Of a DNA stretch of 64,000 nt, positions 44,978 to 53,939 are shown in pieces. Numbering within the stretch: the stretch's first letter is position 1; every line of letters starts with the position of its first letter. The notes below the pieces were generated by a model. The model worked only from the letters and a program-made list of their open reading frames with translations. It made no database searches and was not told where the DNA came from. Origin of the DNA: an uncultured bacterium. Lineage in GTDB: Bacteria; Krumholzibacteriota; Krumholzibacteriia; LZORAL124-64-63. The position numbers and the translations under genes were made by a program. The stretch spans positions 1 to 64,000 of the forward strand of contig CALMJK010000005.1 in the NCBI GenBank assembly GCA_937864225.1. The letters are read 5' to 3'.

Positions 44978-46447
44978 ATGTTCTTCTCGCAGGCGGTGTT
45001 CCTGCCGTTCCTGCTGGCGATCTTCCTGCTCTGGCTGCCTTGGCGGGCTGCGGGGCGCAAGCTCGTGTTGCTCCTGGCCAGCCTCATCTTCTACGCCAGT
45101 TGGGACGTGCGCTTCCCGGCCTTGCTGGCGGCCGTCTGGCTCGTCGTGCTGGTGGTGCCGCCGGCGCTGCAGAGGACCACGGACGAGACGGCCAAGCGTC
45201 GCCTCCAGGCGGCGGGCGTCGCCGCGCTGCTGCTCCTCCTGTTCGTCTTCAAGTACTTCGGCTTCTTCCTGGACTCGCTGCGCCCGCTGCTGGGGAACAC
45301 GGGCGCTCGCTCGGCGACGGGCGCCCTCCGGCTGATCATGCCAGTCGGCATCTCGTTCTACGTGTTCCAGGCGATCAGCTACGTGGTCGACAGCGCGCGC
45401 GGCAAAGTGGAAGCCTCGCGCTCCGTCCTCGACACGGCGCTCTATGTGGCGTTCTTTCCGCTGCTGCTGGCCGGACCCATCGAGAAGGGGGCGCGCTGGC
45501 TGCCTCAGCTGCAGAGGTATCAGCCGCTGCGCCTGGCGAATCTCCGAGACGGCGCCGAACGGATGCTGCTGGGTTACCTGCTCAAGGTGGGAATCGCCGA
45601 CCCCGTCGCGCCCTTCTGCAACGACATTTTCGCGCGCGCCGCCACGGCCGGCCAGGGCGAGTTGTGGGCCGGCGCGTTCGGCTATTCGTTGCAGATCTTG
45701 ACGGATTTCGCTGGTTACAGCCTGATCGCGCGCGGCGTGGCGAAATTGTTCGGATACGAGGTGATCAACAATTTCGAGCAGCCCTACTTCGCCCGGTCCT
45801 TCAGCGAGTTCTGGCGACGCTGGCACATCTCGCTGTCGGCATGGATCTGGGAGTATCTCTTCAGTCCGCTGATCTCCTTCTTCCTGCGACGAGTCGGCCG
45901 GTGGAACCTCGCCACCGTCGAGCGCGAGATGCGGATCGCATACCCCTGCGCCGCCCTGTCGACGATGCTGCTCTGCGGGCTCTGGCACGGCGCGGGCTGG
46001 ACCTATGTGGTTTGGGGCGGGTTGCACGGGTTATTCTTGACGTTCGAGCGGCTGTTCATCTTCGGCAAGCGGCCCCTGGCCATGAGGCCGCGCTTGCGCG
46101 GCCCGCGGGACCGCGCCCGCGCCCTGCTGGCGGGCGGCTTGGTGTTCTTGCTGGCCACGCTGGCTTGGATCGTGTTCCGAGCCCCGACGTTGGCTGAGGC
46201 CGGCACGTATCTGACGCGGCTGTTCACGGCCACCGGGTGGATTGTCCAAGCCAAGGCGCTCCTGATCCTGGCCGTCGGTTTCGTGTGTGCCATCGTCGTG
46301 GAAACGACGGCCCACCGCCGGCGGGACGAGTGGGTATTCCGGAGCACGGGCCGCTGGCGGGGCCTCGCCTATGCGGCGGCGGTCTTGTACATCGTTGTTT
46401 TCGGGGGATCCAGTGGCAAGGTTCCGTTCATCTATTTCCAGTTCTGA
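44978..46447 (+). CDS. MBOAT-family membrane O-acyltransferase (AlgI-like), copy 1
   Basis: A 489-residue polytopic inner-membrane protein of the AlgI/DltB type, which moves acyl groups across the membrane for O-acylation of polysaccharides. Hallmarks are SLIFYASWD, MPVGISFYVFQAISYVVD, SFSEFWRRWHISLSAWIWEY and CGLWHGAGWTYVVWGGLHG, the last holding the catalytic histidine. It ends FIYFQF. GGAGGAGGG precedes the ATG. It is followed by an SGNH-type gene overlapping its 3' end, and a second MBOAT-SGNH pair comes next. Confidence 0.93.
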   Translation: MFFSQAVFLPFLLAIFLLWLPWRAAGRKLVLLLASLIFYASWDVRFPALLAAVWLVVLVVPPALQRTTDETAKRRLQAAGVAALLLLLFVFKYFGFFLDSLRPLLGNTGARSATGALRLIMPVGISFYVFQAISYVVDSARGKVEASRSVLDTALYVAFFPLLLAGPIEKGARWLPQLQRYQPLRLANLRDGAERMLLGYLLKVGIADPVAPFCNDIFARAATAGQGELWAGAFGYSLQILTDFAGYSLIARGVAKLFGYEVINNFEQPYFARSFSEFWRRWHISLSAWIWEYLFSPLISFFLRRVGRWNLATVEREMRIAYPCAALSTMLLCGLWHGAGWTYVVWGGLHGLFLTFERLFIFGKRPLAMRPRLRGPRDRARALLAGGLVFLLATLAWIVFRAPTLAEAGTYLTRLFTATGWIVQAKALLILAVGFVCAIVVETTAHRRRDEWVFRSTGRWRGLAYAAAVLYIVVFGGSSGKVPFIYFQF

Positions 46448-47525
46448 TCGATTCCTGCGGGACGCGGTCGTCGCGGCGCTCATGCTCTCGGCGCTGGAGT
46501 GGTACCTGGGAGTTTCGCTGCGCGTGTTCGAGAAGCGAGGCGCGGAGGAACTCGCGCCCCAGCCCTCCGGCGTCGAGACGACCGCGAACTACCACTATCT
46601 TGGCCGGCGCGATCCCGTGGAATTCTGCCGCGACCTTCGCTCCAGGGTGGAGGAGGGCGCAATCGTCTTTGTGGGAGACTCGCAAGGCGCAGCGGCGCGC
46701 GATCACGGCCCCGGCTATCCGCTCCTCGTGGCCCGGCGACTGGCGGATGGCGGCCACAGCACGCCCGTCATATCCCTGCACGCCGGCGGCGCGAACGCCT
46801 ATGAGCAGGGCATGCTGTTGTTGACGCTGCTGGACGCGGGAATCGAGCCGCGAATCGTCGTCTGGTCGCACAGCATCTTCAGCCAGCGCAAGAACGAGAT
46901 CAGGAACGAGTACGCCAAGGCCTGGCACGGTCTTGGCGGCAAGGCGGCACGAATCGCCCCGGACGTGATCGTGCCGGCGCTTCCGGAGTCCATGGATCCT
47001 GAGGTTGATCGCTTGAGGCGCGTGGTCGCGTCAGTCTCTGGCGCCTGGGAAGGATTGATCACGCGGGCCGCCACGGTGCGGTTCATGCGCCGCCCGCTCT
47101 GGGACAAGGGCGAGATCGTGCGCCGCAGCCCGCTCTGTCGACTGCTGCCAGCCGGTGTTCAGCCCGGCACGGCGCGCCAGTTCGACCCGCCCGCCTCGAT
47201 TCTGCGCGAGGCGGCCCGGTTTGTCGGTGAAGTTTCCGTCATGCTCGGCGCGCGGGGCGCGGTGGTCATGCACTTCGTGGCGCCGATCAATCGCGCCGTC
47301 TCGCCGAGACCCTTCTCTGCGCGCGCCGAGGACGCCAGCTACCCGGCGCTGGAAAGAGCGGCCCAGGCGAGCGGGTCGCGGTTCCTGAATCTGCTGGACG
47401 CCATGCCGCCGGAGCGATTCGGTCGCTACGAGGACGGAAGTCCGGACGCATTCCATCTGGACGAGTCCGCCCACGCGAAACTGGCCGATCTCATCCTCAG
47501 CCAGCTCCCGGAGATGCCGAGATGA
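46413..47525 (+). CDS. SGNH-hydrolase-like protein with N-terminal membrane anchor, copy 1
   Basis: A 370-residue protein with an N-terminal membrane segment (DAVVAALMLSALEWYLGV) and a periplasmic SGNH-like domain. The GDS box is VFVGDSQG (S90), and the C-terminal Asp/His pair is DAFHLDESAH. This is the organisation of AlgJ/AlgX-like acyl-transfer partners of AlgI-type MBOAT proteins. The likely role is transferring acetyl groups to the glycan in the periplasm. The start is ambiguous: GTG 46413, with GGGGGAT upstream, begins just ahead of the membrane segment and overlaps the MBOAT gene by 35 bases. Confidence 0.8.
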   Translation: MARFRSSISSSDRFLRDAVVAALMLSALEWYLGVSLRVFEKRGAEELAPQPSGVETTANYHYLGRRDPVEFCRDLRSRVEEGAIVFVGDSQGAAARDHGPGYPLLVARRLADGGHSTPVISLHAGGANAYEQGMLLLTLLDAGIEPRIVVWSHSIFSQRKNEIRNEYAKAWHGLGGKAARIAPDVIVPALPESMDPEVDRLRRVVASVSGAWEGLITRAATVRFMRRPLWDKGEIVRRSPLCRLLPAGVQPGTARQFDPPASILREAARFVGEVSVMLGARGAVVMHFVAPINRAVSPRPFSARAEDASYPALERAAQASGSRFLNLLDAMPPERFGRYEDGSPDAFHLDESAHAKLADLILSQLPEMPR

Positions 47526-47625
47526 CCTTTGAAGCCGGATCCTTCGGCAGGGGTGGACCGCCCAAGGCGGGGCAGCTGCGCTCCTCTCGACGGGGTTTCT
47601 TCCCTCAAGCGACGCCTGTGCTCTG

Positions 47626-49101
47626 ATGCTCTTCAACACTTTCATCTTCTACATCTTTCTGGCGGTCGTGCTCATCGGCTACCGTTTGGCGCCAGGGTCG
47701 CGCGGCCGGGCCTGGCTCCTGCTTGCCGCGAGCTATGCCTTCTACAGCTACTGGGACTGGCGCTTCACAGCGCTGCTGGCGCTGCCAACCGTGGTCGATT
47801 ACGCCGTCGGCCTGGGTCTCGGACGAACGGTCGAGCCCCGGGCGCGCAAGCGGCTGTTGCTGGCCAGCTGCGCGGTCAACCTCGGTGCGCTGGCGATGTT
47901 CAAGTACTTCGACTTCTTCGTCGGCAGCGCCGCAGCGCTGGGCGAGGCAATCGGCCTGCGCATGGACGATGTGCACCTCCGGCTGATCCTCCCCATGGGC
48001 ATTTCGTTCTACACATTCAAGAGCCTGTCCTACACGATCGACGTCTACAGGCGACAGATGGAGCCCACTCGCTCCCTATTGGGCTATGCGCTCTTCATCG
48101 CCTTCTTCCCGAATGTCGTTGCGGGGCCGATTGAAAGGGCCAGGAATCTACTGCCGCAACTCGGGTGCCTGAAAACGGCATCGCGGCGACAGGTGGGAGA
48201 GGGAGTTGTTCTCATAGCGCTCGGCCTGTTCAAGAAGGTGCTGATAGGCGACGCGTCGGGTAGGATCGTCGACAACCTGTTCGGCCAGGCGGAGCTTTAC
48301 GCCTCTCCCGAACTCCTGGCCGGGATTCTGCTGTTCACGATTCAGATCTATGCAGACTTCAGCGGCTACTCGAACATTGCGCGCGGCGTGGGCAGACTGT
48401 TAGGGCTCGAATTGATGCAAAATTTCGCGCAGCCTTACCTTTCGCGCTCGTTCAGTGAATTTTGGCGACGCTGGCACATCTCGCTGTCGACCTGGATCTG
48501 GGACTACATTTTTAACCCCCTCATGTCGGCGACTCTCCGTCGCGTTGGGCGACTGAACCTGTCGAGCGTCCAGGCGGAGATGCAGATCGCCTATCCAATC
48601 GTGGCGATGGCAACAATGCTCCTGTGCGGGCTTTGGCATGGCGCGGGAGTCACATTCCTGCTCTGGGGCGGATTCCACGGCCTTCTCCTGACGTTGGAGC
48701 GTCTTGCAGTTTACCGGGGCAAGACCATCCCGATGAGAGTTCGCATCCGTGGCACCGGAGATCTGCTGCGATTCATCGGGGGGTGGGTCACGACGCAAAT
48801 TCTCGTCTCGTTCGCATGGCTTTTCTTCCGCGCGGAGAACATGGGCCAGGCCTGGTACTTCATCGAGCAAATACTGCATTGGCAGGGTAGCGACCTGACG
48901 GGCCGCTTCGCCGGGATGACCCTGGTCTACGGCTCCGTCGTTCTGGCGCTGGATCAGATCGAGTACCGGACAGGAAGCGAGCTCTACCTGTTACGCCTGC
49001 GCCCGGCCGTGGCGGCGGCGGTGTGCCTCGCGCTTCTGATCGCTGTGGGGCTGTACATGGCGACGACCAAGCCGCTGCCCTTCGTGTATTTTCAGTTCTG
49101 A
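47626..49101 (+). CDS. MBOAT-family membrane O-acyltransferase (AlgI-like), copy 2
   Basis: A 491-residue paralogue of the MBOAT at 44978. It repeats the key blocks: SYAFYSYWDWRF, MGISFYTFKSLSYTIDVYR, SFSEFWRRWHISLSTWIWDY and CGLWHGAGVTFLLWGGFHG, and ends FVYFQF. In this copy the active-site block has FHG where copy 1 has LHG. No convincing Shine-Dalgarno sequence is visible before the ATG at 47626; the 100-base gap before it holds only a small CCGCC-CAA-GGCGG hairpin. It is followed by its own SGNH partner ten bases on. Confidence 0.92.
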   Translation: MLFNTFIFYIFLAVVLIGYRLAPGSRGRAWLLLAASYAFYSYWDWRFTALLALPTVVDYAVGLGLGRTVEPRARKRLLLASCAVNLGALAMFKYFDFFVGSAAALGEAIGLRMDDVHLRLILPMGISFYTFKSLSYTIDVYRRQMEPTRSLLGYALFIAFFPNVVAGPIERARNLLPQLGCLKTASRRQVGEGVVLIALGLFKKVLIGDASGRIVDNLFGQAELYASPELLAGILLFTIQIYADFSGYSNIARGVGRLLGLELMQNFAQPYLSRSFSEFWRRWHISLSTWIWDYIFNPLMSATLRRVGRLNLSSVQAEMQIAYPIVAMATMLLCGLWHGAGVTFLLWGGFHGLLLTLERLAVYRGKTIPMRVRIRGTGDLLRFIGGWVTTQILVSFAWLFFRAENMGQAWYFIEQILHWQGSDLTGRFAGMTLVYGSVVLALDQIEYRTGSELYLLRLRPAVAAAVCLALLIAVGLYMATTKPLPFVYFQF

Positions 49102-49111
49102 GGTCGCGAAG

Positions 49112-50200
49112 ATGCGTTCGGTGAAAACCTTTCTGGTCTTCGGTCTGGCTCTGATGGCGACGCTCGTGGGACTGGATGTCTATTTGCAGCTTGCGGAGAT
49201 CCAGACGCCGATGGAAACACGGATCGACCAGCGGTTGGGCCCCACCTATATACCTAACAAGAAGATCACGCGTTTCACCGAGGGCTTCTTCATCGGATCG
49301 GCGAATGCGTATGGCTACATGGGGCCATCGATCCCGCCCGCCAGGAGCGGTCTGGAACGTCGAGTGCTTCTGCTGGGCGACAGTTTCGTGCTGGGTCACA
49401 CGGTTCTGCCTCGGCACTACTTTGGTCGCTGGCTCGAGGCGCGTTTGAGAGAGGTGTCGGGAGAGGTCTATCACGCCCTGAATTTTGGAAAGGCGGACTT
49501 CAATTTCTGGAACATGTACCAATACTACAAAGACTTCGCCGGCGGTTTCGACCACGAAGCGGCTCTATTCTTCGTGGGAGCAGGGGATCTCATACCGGCT
49601 CGACAGATCGCGACCGATCTATATCCTGTGGTCAGGCTCGACGGCGATGCGCTGGTCATCGACAGAAGCTTCCGCAACAGCCGGACCTTCGGTTTTTACA
49701 AGACCATCGAACCCATTATGACCAACTCCGCGCTTTTGCGACTCATGTTCAACGCCTTCAAGATGGTCAAGCGGGGCGAGCTCGCTTCAGTCGTCCTCGA
49801 CAGGTTCGCGCCGAAACGCCAGGAGAGCGACGAGGGCCCGGATCCAGGGACGCCGCCGCAGGCCGTTGAAATGCCGGCGCTCAGCCGAGCCATCTTGCGG
49901 GATCTGGCTCGCGATCCCCGGAATGTGCTGGTGATTCAGAGAAGCCTTGCCAAGGAATTGCGAGACGAGGTGCGCGCCGCGGGGCTGCCGATGATCGATC
50001 TGGGCGCGTGCCTGGACTCGCTGCAGGCCGCGGGACAAGATCCGTACTACTGGCCCATCACCAAAACGCACGGCCATTGGAATCACGCCACGCATCCGAT
50101 AATAGGGGCTTACCTGGCCGATCAACTGATCGCCCGGGGCTTGGTCCGGCCGCGAGAATCCAGCGAGAGCCGCCCGGAAGAGGCCTCTTCGCCGAAATGA
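49112..50200 (+). CDS. SGNH/GDSL-type esterase-acyltransferase-like protein, copy 2
   Basis: A 362-residue protein with an N-terminal membrane segment (TFLVFGLALMATLVGLDVYL). The SGNH-like domain has LLLGDSFVLGH (S91), NFGKADFNFW, FFVGAGD, and a C-terminal THGHWNHATH with the catalytic histidine. The companion of MBOAT copy 2, it is probably the periplasmic acyl transferase or esterase for the glycan. It differs strongly from the SGNH protein at 46413, so the two pairs may place different groups. The DNA from about here to 51670 looks less GC-rich than the window average. Confidence 0.82.
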   Translation: MRSVKTFLVFGLALMATLVGLDVYLQLAEIQTPMETRIDQRLGPTYIPNKKITRFTEGFFIGSANAYGYMGPSIPPARSGLERRVLLLGDSFVLGHTVLPRHYFGRWLEARLREVSGEVYHALNFGKADFNFWNMYQYYKDFAGGFDHEAALFFVGAGDLIPARQIATDLYPVVRLDGDALVIDRSFRNSRTFGFYKTIEPIMTNSALLRLMFNAFKMVKRGELASVVLDRFAPKRQESDEGPDPGTPPQAVEMPALSRAILRDLARDPRNVLVIQRSLAKELRDEVRAAGLPMIDLGACLDSLQAAGQDPYYWPITKTHGHWNHATHPIIGAYLADQLIARGLVRPRESSESRPEEASSPK

Positions 50201-50270
50201 GACCTCGCACCGCCTGCTGTCTCTGGCAACGCACAAGTCGAGAGTTGACGCGGCCGTGAAGGGGCGGCCG

Positions 50271-50300
50271 TTGACGCAAATCGCACCTCCGTGCTAGGAT
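50271..50300 (+). promoter_or_regulatory. Candidate sigma-70 promoter for the sugar amidotransferase
   Basis: TTGACG (50271-50276) and TAGGAT (50295-50300) are 18 bases apart. The implied leader is about 180 bases and contains a perfect hairpin (50402-50436). A second TTGACG at 50245 has no -10 partner. Confidence 0.55.
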
Positions 50301-50401
50301 AACCAGATGGATTGATCGCCAAGTGTTTTGCCTCGGCGGTCGCCGGCCAGCGCACGGATCAGGCATAAGAAGCAATTCTGTCTTGGTAGGCCCGCCGCAA
50401 T

Positions 50402-50436
50402 CGCGCATGCCTCCGCGCGCCCTAATGCCATGCGCG
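50402..50436 (+). repeat. Leader hairpin, eight-base perfect stem
   Basis: CGCGCATG (50402-50409) pairs exactly with CATGCGCG (50429-50436) across a 19-base loop, in the leader of the sugar amidotransferase gene. It may affect transcription or translation of that gene. No known riboswitch was recognised. Confidence 0.55.
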
Positions 50437-50488
50437 GGGATCCACGGATGCAGGGGGCTCAATCTCGCGAACCCGGGGGGAACTTCAA

Positions 50489-51670
50489 ATGCATAGCGAG
50501 CAGCCAGATTTCCAGCCCATAACCAACCCGGGTGGGGGAAGCATTTCGACGGGCCATGACGTCTCTGCCGCCGGCACAAGCCGGCGGTGCAGCGTGTGCA
50601 TTTTGCCGAGCGAGTATCCGCGCATCGAATTCGACAATTCTGGTCAATGCGTGTACTGCCAACGGTGGAATGACAAATGGAGTCGCCTCGATTTCGCGCG
50701 ACAGTCCGTTCAGCTCGAGAGCGTTCTCGGCCAATACCGGGGCAAGTCAAGCCCCTACGATTGTCTCATCGGACTCAGCGGCGGGAAGGATTCCGTGTAT
50801 GCCGCATACCTTTTGAAGAAGCACGGCATGCGGCCCCTGGCTTGCACCTTCAACAACGGTTTTCTGACAGAGGCGGCGTTGCACAACATCCGACACGCGG
50901 TCGACGCGCTCTCGATCGGCCACGTTTTCGTGGAACCGCCAGCCGCCGAACTTGGCAGGCTCTACCGACATTTCATGGTGACGGCGGGCGAGTTCTGCTC
51001 GGTGTGCAATGTCGGCATTCGCAGCTCTCTGTACCGCATCGCCAAGTGTTATGGCATAAAGCTGATCGTTTCCGGCCAATCGAACCGCACCGAAGCCAAT
51101 TCGCCGCGGGAGTACTTCACCTGCTCGCCCGGCTATTTCAAGAACGTAGTGGGAAGCGTCCTTTCAGCAGCGGGACTCAATGGTTTCATGTACATGAGTC
51201 AGCTCAAGAGGGTGGCATGGCACCTGACGAGGTCGGCCGTTTTCCTGGAGCTGCCGAGCTATGTGCCCTGGAAGGAGGAAGAATTCAAACAGGAATTGGC
51301 TGACAAGGTCGGCTGGAAGGGCGCGGTTGGAGAGCAGCACTCCGATTGCAGGATGAGCGATGCCAAGGAATACTTGAAGTTGAAGAAATTCGGAGTGACT
51401 GAGCTGACCGCGAAGCTGTCCAGCCTCGTCCGCGATGGGCAGTTGACCAGAGAGGACGCGCTGCTCAGAATTCGGCGGCAAGTTGACTGCCTGTTGGCAA
51501 ACGAATCCGTGATTCGAGACACAATGAAGCGGGCTTTTGACCTGTCCGAAGATCAGATCGATGGCGCAATTCGGGCTTCGCATCTGCCGTACATAGCAAG
51601 GACAGACGTGTTGATCTCGGACGTCAGAAACTTGCACGAGCGGTTTCGCTACAAGAAAAGAAAGGCCTAG
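50489..51670 (+). CDS. N-acetyl-sugar amidotransferase (WbpG/PseA-like)
   Basis: A 393-residue PP-loop enzyme that adenylates a carboxyl or amide-type group on an N-acetyl sugar so that ammonia can form an amidine. The PP-loop is LIGLSGGKDSVYAA (97-102). Zinc-ribbon-like cysteines surround it: CSVC (34, 37), CVYC (54, 57) and FCSVC. Family features are VSGQSNRTEANSPREY and HSDCRMSDAKEYLK. In other bacteria this enzyme works with HisH/HisF-like proteins that supply ammonia; none is in this window. GGGGGAA lies about eight bases before the ATG. The coding region looks clearly less GC-rich than its neighbours, suggesting transfer. Its stop codon shares bases with the convergent gene. Confidence 0.9.
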   Translation: MHSEQPDFQPITNPGGGSISTGHDVSAAGTSRRCSVCILPSEYPRIEFDNSGQCVYCQRWNDKWSRLDFARQSVQLESVLGQYRGKSSPYDCLIGLSGGKDSVYAAYLLKKHGMRPLACTFNNGFLTEAALHNIRHAVDALSIGHVFVEPPAAELGRLYRHFMVTAGEFCSVCNVGIRSSLYRIAKCYGIKLIVSGQSNRTEANSPREYFTCSPGYFKNVVGSVLSAAGLNGFMYMSQLKRVAWHLTRSAVFLELPSYVPWKEEEFKQELADKVGWKGAVGEQHSDCRMSDAKEYLKLKKFGVTELTAKLSSLVRDGQLTREDALLRIRRQVDCLLANESVIRDTMKRAFDLSEDQIDGAIRASHLPYIARTDVLISDVRNLHERFRYKKRKA

Positions 51671-52692
51671 GTTGGCACGGCCGACAAGATCGCGTCCACG
51701 ATGGCGTGAACGAGTTCGTGGCTGCCTGGCGGCTCCACGGGGCCGGACTTCTTGACCGGGCGCACCTTGGCCCGCACCTCTTCCACCGCGCGCAGCATGA
51801 TCAGGCGGCCCTCGCGCTCGAGGGCTTCGTCCACGCGGCCCAGGCGTCCTCGAAAGAAGCTGCACGAGGGAACGCCCAGCACGGCGGCCTCGCGCGTCAT
51901 CGTGCCGCCGCCACCCGCAACGAGATCCATTTGGGCCACCATCGTTGGGCCGTCGTAGACCTTTCTCGGCACGACGACGTCAGCGAACCGGTGCCTGTCG
52001 AGAAAAGACATTTGCTCCCGGCCGCGGGCGACGTAGACGAGCTGCACATCCGGCGACTCCGCCAGCAAGGCCAACAGCTCGTCGAGGATCAGTTCCGACT
52101 CGGCGTTGTGGTAATGGGCCGTCGTGGCCGGAGGGCGCACGAGGACGCGGATCTTGTCATCGCGCAACCTCAGGTCGCCGACCGCGGAAGAGTCGAAACG
52201 GCCCGGTCCGAGGTACAGTTCTTCCTTATAACCGGGGAATCCGCGCACGAGGCCGACACGGATCCCTGCTTCGCGGCAGCGCACGGTGTCGATGACGGCC
52301 GGCAGCAGGATCGCTCGGCAGCACAGGTTGAAAATGGCCGGGCTCACCCATTCGTAGTCGTACATCGTCACGCTCGGCACGCCCATCGACCACGACGCGA
52401 TCGGCAACGCGCGCGAGCCGTGCCCGAACGAGACGTCGGCGCGCCAATCCCGCATGGCGCGGACCAGTTGCGCGGCTCGGCCGAGCGTCCCCTTCACCTT
52501 ACCCGCCATGCCCGAGCCGTACTCGCCCCCCACCCGCGTGTAGGGCAAGCCGTAGAGATCCATCAACTCGCACGTGGAGGCGCGGTCGCGCGCCGTGAAG
52601 TGGACGTCGTGTCCACGTCGCCGCACTTCCTCGAACAACGGCCGCATGATCAGCACGTGAGGAGCGTTGTCGGCGTCAAACCAGACTCTCAT
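51667..52692 (-). CDS. DUF354 (GT-B-like) protein
   Basis: A 341-residue protein of the DUF354 family, a GT-B-like fold related to glycosyltransferases and UDP-GlcNAc 2-epimerase. It starts MRVWFDADNAPHVLIMRPL, has VTMYDYEWVSPA, KEELYLGPG, VLVRPPATTAHYH and MVAQMDLVAGGGGTMTREAAVLGVPS, the typical GGGTMxxEAA signature. Activity is unknown, but it always appears in glycan loci (from memory). The ATG at 52692 overlaps the stop of the preceding gene (ATGA), with GGAGG about ten bases away. The 3' end overlaps the convergent amidotransferase gene within one CTAG. Confidence 0.85.
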   Translation of the reverse strand: MRVWFDADNAPHVLIMRPLFEEVRRRGHDVHFTARDRASTCELMDLYGLPYTRVGGEYGSGMAGKVKGTLGRAAQLVRAMRDWRADVSFGHGSRALPIASWSMGVPSVTMYDYEWVSPAIFNLCCRAILLPAVIDTVRCREAGIRVGLVRGFPGYKEELYLGPGRFDSSAVGDLRLRDDKIRVLVRPPATTAHYHNAESELILDELLALLAESPDVQLVYVARGREQMSFLDRHRFADVVVPRKVYDGPTMVAQMDLVAGGGGTMTREAAVLGVPSCSFFRGRLGRVDEALEREGRLIMLRAVEEVRAKVRPVKKSGPVEPPGSHELVHAIVDAILSAVPT

Positions 52693-53939
52693 GAGGGCGA
52701 GTCCTCCCGGGCGAGGAGGTCGCTGAGCGCTCGGAACATCCACGCCTGCGACCAGCGCAAGTATGGCGTTCGGTCCTTGATCAGGCGGCTGCGTCGCGTG
52801 ACGAACACGCCGCGGTCATCATCCCACAGGCGGTCGACGGCTCGCTTCAGCACGGCCCGGGCGAAGTCGGCGCCGTCGGGGACGGCGTGTCGCAGCGCGA
52901 GGAACGTCAGGGCTGCGGACGCGAACGTGTGGGGATCGAGCGGGTACATCCGACCCGGGAAGTAAAGCGCGTCCGCCTTCGGGCTGAACAGCCGCTCGCG
53001 GTACCACGCCACGCCGCGCTCCACGGCCGGCTGCCGGGCCCGCGTGCCGAGCGTTTCGTCGATGAAAGCGAGCGTCTCGAGCACGAAGCCGGTGTGCAGG
53101 CCGTCAACCCATTGCCAGTGCGACGCTTCACCGTAGAGCCAGGCTCCGTTGGGATGCTGACGGCGCGCCACCCAGTCGGCGGCCGCGTTGGCCAGGGTTG
53201 CGCGCTCGTCGGCGGCGGAACCGCCCAGCGCCGCAGAGCGCGCCAGGATCCGGGCGGCGAAAAGGCTCGCGTTGTAGACGCGGGAGCGATCGCGCGGCGA
53301 ATAGCTGAAGCAGACCCCGTCCGCGTCTCGATGGCGATGGAGGGATTCCTGCACGAAACGCGCCGCGGCCTCGGTCACTGAAGGCAGGGCGGCATGCCGC
53401 GCGGCAGCGAAGGCCTCGAGCACGAAGCCCGTCACCACGACGGTCGGGTAGTGCGGCGGCTGCAGGAAGGCCACGGCTTGCCACGGGAAGTGATAGCCCC
53501 AGCCGACCGGCCCCTCATAGGCGAGATCGCCGGCGGCCAGGCCAGCTGCGGCGCCCGGCTGCACCGCGCGATCCGGTAGCGCGGGGGCGCCGTCCGGGCG
53601 CGACGCCAGGCACACCAGTAGGTCGGCCAGTTGCTCGCGGGCAGATGTTTCGCCGGCCAGTGCGGGCCATACGGCTGCGCCCTGGAGGAACAGGGCGAGT
53701 GCTTTGGGATTGAGGCCAGGCTCGACGCGCAGCAAGGGGCGCAGGTCGAGGAGGGAGCGCTTGACGCCCTGGATGACCAGTAGGCGCAGCAGGCGGGATC
53801 GCGCCAGGAGTCCCGAGAAGGCCGGCGTGCACAGGCCGTCGTACGGGTCGAAACCCCGGAAATTCGCCGCCCGCGCGTCGCGCCAGATCCGAGCGGCGAT
53901 GTCCGCGAGGTCGGGCTCCGGTCGCGGCGCGCTACTCAT
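52689..53939 (-). CDS. Alpha/alpha-toroid protein, function unknown
   Basis: A 416-residue cytoplasmic-looking protein without a signal peptide. The middle and C-terminal parts show repeating helix pairs: FVLEAFAAARHA, WVARRQHPNGAWLYGEASHWQWVDGLHTGFVLETLAFIDE, FASAALTFLALRHA. The QHPNGAW and HTGFVLE patterns occur in alpha/alpha-toroid enzymes and in uronate epimerase- or lyase-like proteins of polysaccharide loci. I cannot name the activity; cyclase, epimerase and lyase are all possible. It is in the coupled trio bi-domain oxidoreductase, toroid, DUF354, with ATGA overlaps at both ends, so it probably acts on the same sugar. Confidence 0.65.
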   Translation of the reverse strand: MSSAPRPEPDLADIAARIWRDARAANFRGFDPYDGLCTPAFSGLLARSRLLRLLVIQGVKRSLLDLRPLLRVEPGLNPKALALFLQGAAVWPALAGETSAREQLADLLVCLASRPDGAPALPDRAVQPGAAAGLAAGDLAYEGPVGWGYHFPWQAVAFLQPPHYPTVVVTGFVLEAFAAARHAALPSVTEAAARFVQESLHRHRDADGVCFSYSPRDRSRVYNASLFAARILARSAALGGSAADERATLANAAADWVARRQHPNGAWLYGEASHWQWVDGLHTGFVLETLAFIDETLGTRARQPAVERGVAWYRERLFSPKADALYFPGRMYPLDPHTFASAALTFLALRHAVPDGADFARAVLKRAVDRLWDDDRGVFVTRRSRLIKDRTPYLRWSQAWMFRALSDLLAREDSPS

